Below are positions 46,430 through 58,550 of a stretch of 64,000 nt of DNA, piece after piece. The notes beneath the pieces are model-generated. The model had not been told where the DNA came from. It did not search any database and saw only the letters and a list, made by a program, of their open reading frames with translations. A program made the translations under genes and the position numbers. Numbering within the stretch: position 1 is the stretch's first letter; each line of letters opens with the position of its first letter. The stretch is from Coccinella septempunctata. Lineage: Eukaryota > Arthropoda > Insecta > Coleoptera > Coccinellidae. The stretch is from NCBI RefSeq assembly GCF_907165205.1, contig NC_058193.1:5270001-5334000 (forward strand), given 5' to 3'.

Positions 46430-46690
46430 CTAAAGGTAAGCGCACATACATCGGCATCGGACGGACTAAACGGACGGAAGGGTCGCAATTTTTATGAAGA
46501 TATCGCACATATCCCACCGAAAGAATAGGTTAGTTGCGAATATGTCTTCAAGCGGTGAGAAATTAGTGATTGTTCTGGAAGAAGAAAATTTTCGAAAAAC
46601 GAAGGAGGTGCTGACGAGTGTGGATTCATGATACACATGAATGTAAAAAAATGAATGGTTTTGGAGAATATGTTCTCTTATTTAGTCCTA
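46430..46690 (+). pseudogene. PIF/Harbinger transposase N-terminal relic
   Basis: ATG 46542 opens MSSSGEKLVIVLEEENFRKT and stops at 46631. An overlapping frame continues VWIHDTHECKKMNGFGEYVLLF, resembling the WVH...R...GEYHTLF block near the start of insect Harbinger transposases. GGTAAGCGCACATACATCGG near 46436 could be the terminal repeat. The catalytic part is absent. Confidence 0.5.
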
Positions 46691-47129
46691 TTTTAGTTCT
46701 TCAATTGGAATCCATGAGAAGATCCACTGAAGAAAAGTGTTTAAAAGCAACAATTTGTAAAAGAAGACTTATACATAGTGGCTCATTCAATATGTTTTGA
46801 ATAGAATAACTGAATTTTCAACCAGCCATATTTCCGGCGATGATTGCTATAGTTTCTTGCACTGAAATACAATGCTAACTAAATTATAATTCCGTACCCA
46901 CACTTTTCGTGAAAATTCATGTTTTCTTATTCGAATGACTAAGTATACAACAAAGGAGCTGCTGTAGGTAGGGAATAATAAGCCCTGCGATCTATTTTTT
47001 CGGAGGATCCATCTTTCACCACCAAATCAATTAAAAAAAGTCATGAGCGAAAATAAAATCAATCAATCAAATCAATCAGATTTATATACGCTAGTGATGT
47101 TTACGCCCGGCCGTCCAGTTTCAAGAACG
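46691..47129. other. no gene recognised
   Basis: No supported feature apart from a short ATCAATCAAATCAATC run near 47060. Confidence 0.3.
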
Positions 47130-49240
47130 AGTATTCCACCACAGTCAATATCGTATGTCTGATATCAATGCTGTAGTCTGTTAATTTTTTTCCTTATTTA
47201 GAATAGAATGCTGAAGCGAATAATAAGCTATATAATATGCAAGGAGGGTTGGAGTGACTTCTTACCAAGGATTATAAATTGAAGTTTATAAACTATAATT
47301 TCATACTTTTTCTTCTCTATTCAGAATATTTTACGAATTTCTACACCGGGAGAAATATCAGTTCAAAATAGACGGTCAGAGAAATTGATAGAAGGAGTAA
47401 AAATGGAAATAAATAAATAGCCTAACACAATTTTTTTTTCATTCTGAAAGCCCTAGAGCCCCAGTTCCAAGGATTAAAATAAACCACCACTATTCTGTAG
47501 ACGATGGAGAGCATGTTCCTCATATTTTTTCGAATGTCTAAAACGACTGACCAATAAAATTAATACAGAAATGTATCAGATTTACTCAGAAAATTTTCTA
47601 TTTCTTCCTGACAGCCCTAGAGCTCTAACTCATTCATTCATTCTACATTCATTGTTTTGAAAATTCAAAATGGCCAAGAAAATTTATTTTCCCGTGCACC
47701 CGTTTCATCAATTTTCTTGGATGGCCATTTTAAATTTTGTAAAAAAAAGAGGAACATGCGCTCCATCGTAGAAGAATATCTATTCATTTTTATCGTTGGA
47801 GGAGGTTTTTCTGAGTACACAGCCGGCCATTGAACTTGAAAAGTGAGGAATATGCGCTTCATCATACACTAAATAGTTCATTTTGATCCTCGGAGCTGTA
47901 GTACAATACAATACAAATTTATTCATCCTTTAAGACATTACAGGGATGTATAGGACATGTCAATAATATAGAGCAAATGAATGAAATGACTGGCTATTTC
48001 AAAGGGCTAGATAGAAATTCACCAGTGCTATTAAAACATTTCTCAACAAACAATTCCTTGATTTCCTTCTTGAAATGATTATCATTTAACAATTTGAATC
48101 TATCAGGTAGATGATTATAAAAAGGTATACCAGCCACTCTTGGTGACGACTCGTATTTAGACGTTTTATGCTGAGGAACACATAAGATATTTTTGTGTCT
48201 ACTTTCATAATTCTGAAAATCGGAGCACCTCATCAAATTGGCCAAGTTACATCTAACAAATAACAAGCATTTCAACATATAGACACAAGGAAATGTAAGC
48301 AACCTGTACTTTTTGGATATTCCCCTATAGGATTCTCGGGGCTTAAGGATGAACATGAGGCGAATTGCCTTCTTCTGTATGATGAAAACCCTTTCACCCT
48401 CAGACGAAGCACCCCACAGGACAACATTATAACAAAGATGGGAATAGACTAAACCATAGTATACTTTCATCAGAGCATCAAGGGGGAGAGAATCCTTAAT
48501 TCGATGCATGGCGTAATAAGATCTATTTAGTTTTTTTACATACGCTGTTAATTTGGCTGTGCCATCTTAGGTTGCTGTTCACGTAAAGACAGGATCCAAA
48601 AAATTTTACACACTCCAGAGATCCAAAGCATCCCGTACTTTTTTTGATGACCTGGGGACCAGATCAGAGCAACGAATCTGCAATCTTATGATCTGGGTCT
48701 TGTTCAAGTTGACAATAAGTGCGTTGGCTTTGCACCACTCAGTGAAACGCGCTGCATGGTACAAAGTATGAACAAAAAATTATGTTGGGATATTTCAGTC
48801 ATCCCTCTATGTACTTTCGCCATCAATTTCCTTGGCCGGATGTTTTGAACTGATTTATCTTAGATAAATCCTCAATCTTAGAAGGAATCCTTAAAACATT
48901 CTGAATAGCAAAAAAATAGAATATCGGTTATTTGGATCCTTGGAGGTGAGGTTCTAAGGCTGTCAGAATTAAACAAAATTTTTTATGAGTACATTCTGAT
49001 TTACATCCCTCTATCCACCAATTTTGTTGGCCGACCATACTGAACTTGAAAAATGAGGAATATGCGCTTCATCGCAATATGAAAATCGATAATGAAATAA
49101 AACATGATCTATAATCCTTGGTATGAAATGAGTCCATCCCTCCTTACATATAGCTAATTATTCGCTTCGTCATACTATTATGAATAAGGGAAAATGAATT
49201 AACCGACTGCAGCATTGATATGAGAGATCGCCCGGGAGCA
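47130..49240. mobile_element. foldback element interrupted by a LINE fragment
   Basis: 47150-47290 (ATATCAATGCTGTAGTC, then GCGAATAATAAGC and CCAAGGATTATA) is inversely matched by 49110-49225. Blocks such as GAGGAATATGCGCTTCATC at 47850 and 49060 show internal repetition. Its outer ends are not fixed. The LINE at 47905-48775 lies inside. Confidence 0.55.
47905..48775 (-). pseudogene. LINE reverse transcriptase C-terminal fragment
   Basis: Upstream on the minus strand, FTEWCKANALIVNLNKTQII is the region after RT motif C. A frame from 48509 then gives LMKVYYGLVYSHLCYNVVLWG, IIQKKAIRLMF and a closing RVAGIPFYNHLPDRFKLL before stop at 47994. The 3' UTR ends in a GTATTGTATTGTA tail at about 47905. 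The same clade is found at 61.5-63.9 kb (shared GIxxxxxxLT...VYxLxCL). Confidence 0.8.
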
Positions 49241-49597
49241 AAAACACGATTATGTGACTTGAGGGAACAATATTAATTCGAGGAGGATCCTACGTTGTAT
49301 GTATTAAAACAAATATGGTTCCATCAGTCTTAATCATGAATTAATTTGGAATGTTAGAATCTTAGAACGTTACAGTTTAAATGATCCACGAGCTGTTATT
49401 TTCAGCATCAATACATTTTAGATTTTAGGATAAAGAATATATCATAACATTGAATAATTTTCCTCAGATAGATTTTCTTTGAATAGATTTTTCTCAAATA
49501 GATTATTGAAAACTCCCACCTCCCATCTGAGACTGCATAAACTCTCTAATTATTCAAGACGTTTCTATATCTTCCTACACAAACTGAGTCAATTCAA
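49241..49597. other. no gene recognised
   Basis: AT-rich DNA between two foldback structures. Confidence 0.3.
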
Positions 49598-50470
49598 TTG
49601 TTTATGAATAAGATGTCTAAAACAGTGGTGTGTGCAATTGTCACTTTTTGCAAGCATCAACATTTCGGCAAATCGGGGATATGGGATCAGTTTCGTGGCG
49701 GCGCCACCATATCATTTGCTTTGTTCTATCCTTGTTCTACCAAAAGAAGTCCAATAATACTCTTTCGCTTTATTTTGTTTTGCGTTGATATCGAATATCG
49801 ATTAACGAGTGAAAAATATGAACTGGCCATTTTGTCAGCTGTTAAGAATTTTTTGTGATTTACAGTTTAATTTTCGTTGTGAAAACAAATCTGTCGATAT
49901 TTCAACACTGTCGAATAAGGGTTCGAAGAAGTATTTACTGTTCTTCTTCAAGATAATTTCCGTTTGACAACTTGAATTCGTGAGGGGGGTAATTCAATAT
50001 GATTTTAATAAAACATATTTGATTGGTCAAATATCCAATATATTAAGTTGCTATAAAACTTAGCTATATCCGTCCCGAATGTTCGTTCATCTGATTTGGT
50101 TCTGCCTCAAATTCCAACAACACCGAATTCTTAGCTGTAGTTCTTGATTGTCCATACAGAAAACTGAACTTACTGAACGACATGTTGAACAAATGAATGT
50201 TCTACACCCCTTTCTCGAAACTAATTCATTTTCACACACCAATAATCGCTTATAAATACAACATATTCGTCGTAGGAAAGTATTCAAATTATTTTCAAAT
50301 ATCAATTGACAATGCTCTGTCAAATTCTGAACAGCGCTACCTACAGTGGGAAAAACGAAACTGATCCCATATCCCCACGACATTTAAAACAAAATCGAAT
50401 CAGTGAATATAACAGAGTTTTAGACATCTTATTTACGAAACTGAACATAACCTCTCAATATAGTAATTTT
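49598..50470. repeat. inverted repeat with ~130-bp arms
   Basis: AATAAGATGTCTAAAACA and GGGGATATGGGATCAGTTTC in 49608-49700 recur inverted at 50350-50440. About 600 bp separates them, without recognised coding. Confidence 0.7.
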
Positions 50471-50568
50471 ATTTTTTCTTTAGGTGATTAATTCTGAGAT
50501 TTTTTGCGTTATAAAATTTGAATCTTGAACCAAAAACACTGCCACTCGGTTTGTAATACTCTTATCTT

Positions 50569-51890
50569 TTGGATGAGTCCTGGAAAGTTTTCGTTTCAGG
50601 TTCATTCGGAATACAAAGGTTGAAAAGTAATTTACATATAAGCTACATTTTCGCTAAGCCTTTGACAGCGCTTTTCAGGCTGTCACATTCTAAGTTGTGC
50701 TTTCCAATCATTTGGAAGGAGGGCAGGGTTTGCCATGTTTTCAAGAAGGGCTGCAGAGAAGACATTGAAAATTATAGACCTATCGTAATTTTGTGCAATT
50801 TCAGTAAAGTTTTCGAAAGAGTTTTATATGATATAATTTATGCACATGTAAAATGTCGAATTAATGATAGTCAGCACGGTTTCATTAAAGGTCGGTCTAC
50901 TGTAACGAACTTGGCTTTTTTTACCCAGTATGTCTCTGCTGCATTAGATGAGTCATTTCAGGTCGATGTTATATATACTGATTTCACCAAGGCGTTTGAC
51001 AGGCTGGACCATAGAGTTATTTTGGAAAAGTTGTCTTCGTTTGGCTTATCAATGGACTTCATCTGTTTTCTAAAATCATATCTTGCAGATAGAAAACTTT
51101 TTGTTCAATGTCTTGGAGCCACGTCATTCAAGTTCTCCGCGTCGTCTGGTGTTCGCAGGGGTCCATTTTGGGTCCTTTGTTGTTTATGTTATTCATGAAT
51201 GATTTGAATTTATTGCTGCTTTGTCTGTTTCTTTTATATGTTGATGATTGTAAGTTGTTTCGCCGTATTGTTTCTATCCAGGATTGTTGGGATCTTCAGG
51301 GTGACATAGATAGACTGATTGATTGGTGTAGGAGAGACCGGCTTTCATTGAATATAAAAAAGTGCAACGTGATGTCCTTCGGCCGCGGAAAATCTAGGGT
51401 TCAATTTCTATATAACATTGAAGGTAGTGTTTTGAAGAGAATGACTGAATGCAGAGATCTGGGAGTCTTATTTGATCAGGGGTTAACGTTTGTGCCCCAT
51501 GTGAATGCAGTTGTTTAGTTTCCAAAATTGATTGCCCCTACTTGCTGGCCTCCGTGGATTTTCACGTCCCGAGGTTGCCTGTATAACAAAATTTTATCTT
51601 CCGTTTCCACGAACTAACGTGCTTCGGTTTTCGCGAATGTTCAGAATATGCCATGATTTTTGCAATTATCAACATGTTCTAGATATTTTTAACAGTTCTC
51701 AATTAGATGTTAGAAGAGCTGTGTTCGGATCAAAATTATTGTGAGGAACTGTCTTGTCATTTATCTATTGTATATCTTATTTTCTTGATTTATTATGAAA
51801 TTTTTTCTGTTATTTGTAATTGTGTTTTTTCCCAATCTGTAGTTGGCTTAGGCTGTAGATTGCTGTAGTATTTAAATTAAAAATTAAATT
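50569..51890 (+). pseudogene. Jockey-like LINE reverse transcriptase
   Basis: The RT reads ENYRPIVILCNFSKVFERVL, SQHGFIKGRSTVTNL and motif A VIYTDFTKAFDRLDH. A one-base frame change near 51160 in motif B leads to GSILGPLLFMLFMNDLN, and motif C is LLYVDDCKLF. WCRRDRLSLNIKKCNVMSF and LGVLFDQGLTFVPHV follow, then a stop; a last C-terminal frame is at 51532-51744. The TTAAATTAAAAATTAAA tail near 51870 closes it. No endonuclease domain is visible upstream. Confidence 0.88.
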
Positions 51891-52215
51891 ATATTAAAAA
51901 TACGCATCTTCACTTAAAATGTTCAACAATATTGCACTTTTGCGATTTTCGTCCTCAATCTGATTTGCGACAAAATAATATTGTAACCTTTTCTTGAATA
52001 TCGACCATTCCGAATTTGCGGAGTTCTGGCTGAGAGGTAGAAAAACTATTGTTGTAATGTTTGAAATGTTAATTCCAGTTTAAAATATAGAAAATTGTCT
52101 TTTGTAACTTAAACTTTTATTCTGTAAAAAAATATACAAATACTTTTCGCCATGTAGTATAATTTGATACTGACTGTGGTTTCGTTAATTGGCACGAGAA
52201 ATTCGAGAATCTTAT
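51891..52215. other. no gene recognised
   Basis: AT-rich DNA between two LINE remnants. Confidence 0.3.
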
Positions 52216-53250
52216 TCTATTTCGCATGAAGAAATTTTCAGTCATGAGCAATCTAAAAGAATTTGAGTTTATTGTAGAATACACTACAGGCCTGGACAAG
52301 TGTGCGGTGCTGCACATGAAAAGGGGGAAACTGATAAGTGGAGAAGCGATGTTGGTGCAGGATGAATTGCCAATACAAAGAATGGGCCCGAGAGAGACTT
52401 ATAAATACCTGGGAATCCAGCAGGGACTAGAAATAAATTTCGCTGAAACAAAAACAGCCTTTAAAAATAAATTGATAGGCAGATTAAAAAAGATCTTGCA
52501 AAGCAAATTGAATGAGAAGCCGACATTCACATGCATAAGCACGTGGGTTATTCATTTGGCGTTATTAAGTGGTCCACTACAGACCTCAAGGCAGTAGACA
52601 CTGAAATAAGAGTATTATTAACAAATATGCATCCACCAACAGGTTATAGGTACATACCTAGAAAAGATGGAGGGAGAGGGCTGGAGAATGTTGAAATAAC
52701 GCATCACAGAGTAGTAAAGGATATGAGAGAGTACTTTAAATCTAAAATCTCACCTATTTTCAGGAAACTATACGAAGAGAATAACAACATAACGGCATTA
52801 AATCTGGCCTCAAGAAATCTCCCATACTCAAGGAAATGCTAGAGAACGATGAGGTAAAACTGTACTGGGACCATCAGCTTATCACTGATATACTCATCCC
52901 CCAAAAATCGTCCAGACATTGTGTTGATCCTGAAAAAAGAAAATAAATTAATTGAAATAGACACTGTCTATACGTCTATACTGCATATACGGAAAAAATA
53001 CTAAAGTACCACGATTTAGCTTTGGAACTCAAGGAAATATATAAACTTACCTCCACGTCAATTCTGCCTCTCGTGATCACTAAGAACGGTCTCGTGGAAG
53101 CACATTTGCTGAAGAGTACAATTGAGCTGGAACGAGCGCCTCATTGAAGAAGCACAAAAAGAGGTCATCTTGTGGACCACAAGAATAGTCCGAAAATTCC
53201 TGACAAGCAGTTGAGAAGTGTCATAATTAAAACAATCCGGCACAATCAAA
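52216..53250 (+). pseudogene. LINE remnant with restriction-like endonuclease C-terminus
   Basis: The post-RT region reads YKYLGIQQGLEINF, then after a frame change SFGVIKWSTTDLKAVDTEIR and PRKDGGRGLENVEI. Further on NRPDIVLILKKENKLIEIDT gives the PD...E-type signature of the restriction-like endonuclease, followed by ILPLVITKNGLVEAHL. This C-terminal order belongs to R2/R4-like LINEs that cut specific target sites. At least three frame breaks and the absence of RT motifs A-C show an old fragment. Confidence 0.7.
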
Positions 53251-53865
53251 ATAGCCTTACCCTAAGTAGTGATTCACAAAAATATATTCATACCGAGTAC
53301 CACCACCAGCTGAAAATCACACAGAACGGCTCGTTATGACATCCTCTACACGTTGCGACGACAATTGGCTGGACGCCAAATTTGACCGAATCTGAACATC
53401 CGGTATGTTGGAGGTTCACGCTGATCGAGTTTGGTGGCGCTCTCGTCAGTCTCATGTACATTATCTGTATATTTCGGGTAATACATCCAACGGAGAGTTT
53501 AGCATCCGTAGCAATCGGCAACGCTGTTTTGTTGTTCACTCCATGAATTTAATGGAGTTTTGTTTTGTTTTTTCTTATCGCAGAAAGAACATTGCAGCTG
53601 ACAGAATATATTCTGGCGGGATTCTAACATCGTGCTCGGATCTGAAACTAAACGTTTCATTTTGCTTCTCGCATTGTACACCAATTATCAAGATCATGAA
53701 GAGGAAAATTAGATTTGAAATATATTCATCGAAACGATGAATATATACGTATATACGTATACTAATATACGAATCGTGAGATTATTCTCTTCACGAATTA
53801 TCGTAAGAAAATGCTACTTTATTTTGGCGGTTCTTAGTACCTACTTCTTGGGAGACTAAATAATA
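53251..53865. other. no gene recognised
   Basis: Contains an ATATATACGTATATACGTATA palindromic run near 53742. Nothing coding is supported. Confidence 0.3.
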
Positions 53866-54090
53866 ATGAAATGAAGGTTTTAGCGGCAAGCAGACAGGAA
53901 TTGAATTCTGAAAAGAGTACCACCCAGAGCAGGATTCGAACCTACGACCCCCCGATTACTGGTCAGGTACTCTCCCAACTGAGCTACCCGGGCTGACGTG
54001 AGGATCCATCTGCATTGTCTAGAAACCACTCTCCTCAGAATTCACTTGTTAGTATTATCACTTCTGAACTGTGGCGTTCGAAAGCGATTG
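53866..54090 (-). repeat. tRNA-derived SINE-like copy 1
   Basis: The minus strand 53993-53922 folds as a 72-nt cloverleaf: acceptor GCCCGGG with TCTGGGT (three G-U pairs), D arm GCTC...GAGT with A-box TAGCTCAGTTGGG, anticodon arm CCTGA/TCGGG with loop CCAGTAA, and T arm with B-box GGTTCGAAT. A non-tRNA body (TTTCAGAATTCAATTCCTG to TTCATTTCATTA) follows toward 53866, and a conserved GCATTGTCTAGAAACCACT block precedes it. Confidence 0.75.
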
Positions 54091-54249
54091 GAAATGTTAT
54101 AGGTGGAGGGGATCAACATTCATTTTCAATGATCTTCGGGATTCAACATATCCATTTCCCGGAGCGTCGTCGACATATAGCGATATCAGCGGGGATCGGA
54201 TGCGAACCTCCGATCATTGAACAAATTAAGCCGAAAATATAAATTGTGA

Positions 54250-54588
54250 TGATAGTTAAGTGTCTGAAATATAATGAAATGAAGGTTTTAGCGGCAAGCA
54301 GACAGGAATTGAATTCTGAAAAAAGTACCACCCAGAGCAGGATTCGAACCTACGACCCTCCGATTACCGGTCAGGTACTCTCCCAACTGAGCTACCCGAG
54401 CATTGTCTGGAAACCACTCTCCTCAGAATTCACGTGTTAGTATTATCACTTCCGAACTGTGGCTGCTAATCAGGGGGTCGTAGGTTCGAATCCTGCTCTG
54501 CATAGTACTTTTCTCAGAATTCATTTCCTGTCTGCTTGCCGCTAAAACCTTCATTTCATTATATTTCAGACACTAAACTATCATCACT
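54250..54588. repeat. inverted pair of tRNA-SINE copies (copies 2 and 3)
   Basis: Copy 2 (minus) has a full tRNA-like part with loop CCGGTAA (anticodon GGT). Copy 3 (plus) starts inside the anticodon arm at about 54465. Their bodies mirror each other: GTGTCTGAAATATAATGAAA at 54261 against its inverse at 54555-54576. The result is a 339-bp foldback. Confidence 0.75.
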
Positions 54589-54938
54589 AAAGAATAATGT
54601 TGAAAGGTCTCTAGATTAATGAAAATCTTGTTCTGATACATCGTTTCACAGTGAAGACAAAATTTTTATATTTCACCTAGTAAAATTAATTATTCGATAA
54701 ATCTTAAATGGTGAAAACATTCCACGTGCGCCCTTTCGACTAGGTGATGAAATTTCATTTTCAAATTTCACCTATTGAACATAGGGTGAAACAATTTACA
54801 ACTTCTTCATGATTCCAAATACTGATGATATCTATAAATGGTTACCCTATTATAAAAAAAATCCCGAAATATATCATTCTCTAATTCCAAGCAAAATAAG
54901 CATTTTATTTAAATTTCCACGAAGAGAAATTTCATGTA

Positions 54939-55490
54939 AAGTGTGGGCAAAATTCGTTGTCCACTAAGGGGACCTCGCGAGGAATACATATTTCCGAGCT
55001 CTTTTTGAAAGGAAGAAAAAATGGTGAAAACCGTAGCCTCCTGCAATTCTTCGTTTTTGAGTTATCAGCCAAAAATGAGATGATGTTGACGGTTTTGAAG
55101 TTCTCATGACTTTTGGTCTTTTAAGTTACAAATCCAAAACTTGGACCTTCTACAGGCACTTTTTCACGTAGAATCCACTGACGGGCTCAAAATATTTTTT
55201 CATTTCGAATCATTAGGCGAATTTTCATTTTTTTAAATACAAACTATTGTTACAAAAGTGCCTAATAAAGTTCAAGTTTCATATTTGTAACTTTAAGGAC
55301 AAAAAGGTTAAGAGAACTTTTCGAAATTGTCAAAATATTATTTTTTGCTAATAACTCAAAAACGAAGAATCGTAGAAGGCTACGGTATTCACCATTCTTT
55401 GTTTCTCTGAAAATGAACTCGGAAATGTGTCATCCGTTTTCTTCCAGCTCTCGAGATCCCCTCAGTCGACAATTAATTTTGCCCACCTTG
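54939..55490. mobile_element. TA-flanked foldback element (552 bp)
   Basis: Ends near GTGGGCAAAATTCGTTGTCC are mirrored by TTTTGCCCACCTT, with TA at 54937-54938 and 55491-55492. The arms pair over most of the length, including GAGCTCTTTTTGAAA-type and GTTTTTGAGTTAT blocks. Confidence 0.85.
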
Positions 55491-55656
55491 TACAAATTCG
55501 ATGAGAGCATTTCGAGAAGAGAGACTTAGAGAAAAAATCTCTTTGAACCACGATCTCGTTTTCCGGAATAATTCGATATCAGAAAGCAGATTATAAATAT
55601 CTTGATTCGTTTGCAAGTTACAGGACGTTTCTGAAGTATTTTCCAGGACTATTACT

Positions 55657-56012
55657 GCCAATTCACAATGGTGTTAGCGGTAATGGTAAACTAATGAGTT
55701 AATAAGTTTTTACGGCATGCAGACAAGAATTGAATTATGAAAAATGTACCTCCCAGAGCAGGATTCGAACCTACGACTCCCTGATTACCAGTCAGGTGCT
55801 CTGCATGTCGTAAAAACTTTCATTATATTCTCAGACATTAAAACCATCATGGTAATGATAATGTTAATGGTGAGCTGTGATGTAAACGCTTAAATGATGA
55901 AGCAACTACGATACTGTTCATATCAACGTTAATGGATTCATTATTATTTAAGCATTAACATCTTTCCTCACCATTAACATTACCATTACCACTAACATTA
56001 TTGTGAATTGGC
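55657..56012. mobile_element. MITE with a SINE fragment nested inside
   Basis: Thirty-base inverted ends (GCCAATTCACAATGGTG left; CACCATTAAC words and ATTGTGAATTGGC right) enclose mirrored TTAATGGTGAG/CTCACCATTAA blocks. Between 55703 and 55850 lies tRNA-SINE copy 4 (minus), truncated in the D arm, whose anticodon loop is CTGGTAA. Confidence 0.75.
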
Positions 56013-56237
56013 ATTTAGTTCCACATAAAGCACAAAAATTTATTGGAAGTTTTCGAATATCTAGAACATAAACAAAGATATAGCGAAATATTTGAAACAG
56101 TCAATTTCAAAACTCGAGAACGAATCGATATACTTATGACTTATGACTGCTTTCTGTTATCGAATTACTTCTAAAAATGATATCGGGTGTAGATACTTGT
56201 TAAAAATTTATAAGTTTTATTGCTCTCCAGATTGTGT

Positions 56238-56394
56238 CCGTGAAGTTAGCACCCACTATTTCGAAAATGAAAAAAAATTTTGTTTGCATTCGTTGGTAAC
56301 TCTTTAGTAACTATTTGTAACACCAAAATTTTCGTTTGTACCTCAAAGGTACTAGTAGAAAAACACCGCATTCCGCTAAGTGCTAACTTCACGA
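56238..56394. mobile_element. 156-bp-type MITE (CCGTGAAGTTAGCACCCA ends), copy a
   Basis: Ends CCGTGAAGTTAGCACCCA and its inverse. The inside carries AACTATTTGTAACACCAAAA. Related copies at 59746-59901 and 59940-60095. Confidence 0.85.
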
Positions 56395-57631
56395 GCACCC
56401 ACTGTTCGATTTTTCGCGAAAAATAATGTACAGGGTGGGCAAAATTCGTTGTCTACTGAAGAGATCTCGAGAACTATAGCAGCTAGAAGAAAACGGATGA
56501 CACATTCTCGAGCTCTTTTTTCCTTACTATTCTAAATCTGAAAACAGATCCAGCCTAACGGTCATAGATTTTGAGTTATGAACGAAAATTGAGAAATTGT
56601 CATTTTCAATGAAGCTGAATAACTCGCTTATTTGAACTCGTTTTCGAAATCCGTTCTTACATTCTACAGGAACTTTTTTATGTGGAATTCGAATATGATA
56701 TTAAGAAATTTTTCGATCCAATCATTTTCGAGATACGACAGGGATTTCTAATTTTTCAAATGTAAACTATAATTGAAAGTTCTTTCCTCTTGCTGCAATT
56801 TTTTTGCTGATTTCAAAAATGTATAATATGTTGCTATTCACATGAATACAACCCAAGTGATCAGTAACATATCTGTTATGTTTTCTTGGGAGATCGAATG
56901 GGGAACTTTGTTATGTGTTATTTTTCTGTAATCATTACGTGTCTGATGCGATATTTGAGATGTACCTGGGCTGTATCGAAATTATATCCACATTTTGTAA
57001 ATTTCATGTTCCCGCTCCCTGATATCCACGTAACATATTTGTAACATTGTTCTTTATTTGCCATGTATCATTTTGAGATCATGAACATAGCATGACACCA
57101 TAAGCGTTTTAACTACCGTCGAGGGCGCTGTAAAACGTAAACAAATATGGAGGATTGTGAGAAATGCTATTGACACTGCTGTCGTTTCGATATGTACACA
57201 GATTACAGAGTTGATATGTATTTATTATCATTTAGACGTTTTGTCAGTTGAATAGTGGATTACTCAAAGTTAATAAGTGCAGATATTGAACGTTTGATAA
57301 GTTATTTGTGTGTCATAGTGATTTTCCAGTGAAATGGTGAATTACTGAAAAGAATTAAAGTGCTATGGATATCGAACTGTAGGTCAATAAATCATTTCTC
57401 GTATTTTCATAGCAGTCCTATAACACATAATAGGCTATGTTTTTATTATATCCAGCATATAAAAATTATATTTGAATAAACAATGTCCTGTTTGGTGTAA
57501 ATTTCGATATAAGTTATTTCCTCACGTGTTGCATGTACCTCATATGTAGAAATAAATGAATGAATCTTATATTAAAAATTTTCTTCAGAAAGATATGATA
57601 TATGCATACAGTATTCTATTCAAGCATGAAA

Positions 57632-58264
57632 AATAATGGAAATTAATATAAACAATTGCAATATTGAACTCGTATTTTGATTTTTAAAATAGTGTGTATT
57701 TATCGATCATTTTTGAAAATAAAATTGATTATTGTTCTCCAAGAAAAATTAGGGCATGTCTTTCTGGTCTTTGCACTTTCCTGCATAAAGCTACATTCAC
57801 AATCAATTCACGGGCCGAAGTGCACTTCGGCACGGAAGCTTAGCAGATGGCGTTCTCCGTTACCATTCACAATGAAATTCAAGACAAAATTTCTTGCAAG
57901 TTGCAAACTATCACTTCGGCAAGGAATTTCGTGCCGGCTATAGATGATGCTGATGCTTATGCTTTGATCAGTTACATTTTTGATTCATTTGAGTATTTGG
58001 TTCCAAGATTATTGCGAATGGTAAATTTCGTGCCGAAGTGCACTTCGGCCCGCGAATTGATTGTGAATGCAGCTTTAATGAACTGTTGATTATTTTTTTA
58101 TGGAATGCAGGAAAGTGCAAAGACCAGAAAGACATGCCCTAATTTTTATTGGAGAACAATAATCAATTTTATTTTCAAAAATGATCGATAAATACACACT
58201 ATTTGAAAAATCAAAATACGAGTTCAATATTGCAATAGTTCATATTAATTTCCATTATTTTTCA
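57632..58264. repeat. nested palindromic element with CCGAAGTGCACTTCGG boxes
   Basis: 57632-57828 is mirrored by 58034-58264 (AGGGCATGTCTTTCTGGTCT, GCATTCACAATCAATTC). Both inner edges carry the perfect 16-bp palindrome CCGAAGTGCACTTCGG (57813-57828 and 58034-58049). The central 205 bp begins with an 80-codon frame (MAFSVTIHNEIQDKISCKLQ), which I do not recognise and do not call as a gene. Confidence 0.75.
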
Positions 58265-58550
58265 TGCTTTTTTTGAAAGTATTTTCAATAACAAATGAAA
58301 CATAATAAACATAGCACATGAACGTAATATATATAGATCTCCTATCAAACAAATATTTGCATGATCCATGTTTGAACTATTTATGCTCCTTTCAGAAAGG
58401 AGATGTGTTCCTTGTTTGAGGCGGACATAGGAGCATAGCTGCTACATAAGCGCTCTGTATTTGTACTCTTAGTGTGATATATCTGTTATAAAACAAGGAG
58501 CGCGGGATATATTTCTGCTTCAAAACTGTTATGAGATATGGTCACCTGGG
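58240..58550. repeat. dispersed repeat, copy lacking the 12.6-kb foldback
   Basis: Matches 12530-12607 joined directly to 14982-15230. At the join it reads ATATATAGATCT, a single TA. Confidence 0.75.

Noticed and set aside
53922..53993. functional tRNA gene
   Set aside because: The cloverleaf is complete, but position 33 is C, three acceptor pairs are G-U, and copies share a SINE body, so it is a SINE head.
57847..58089. 80-codon frame MAFSVTIHNEIQ
   Set aside because: Its ends lie in the palindromic arms; without conservation data it is not a supportable gene.
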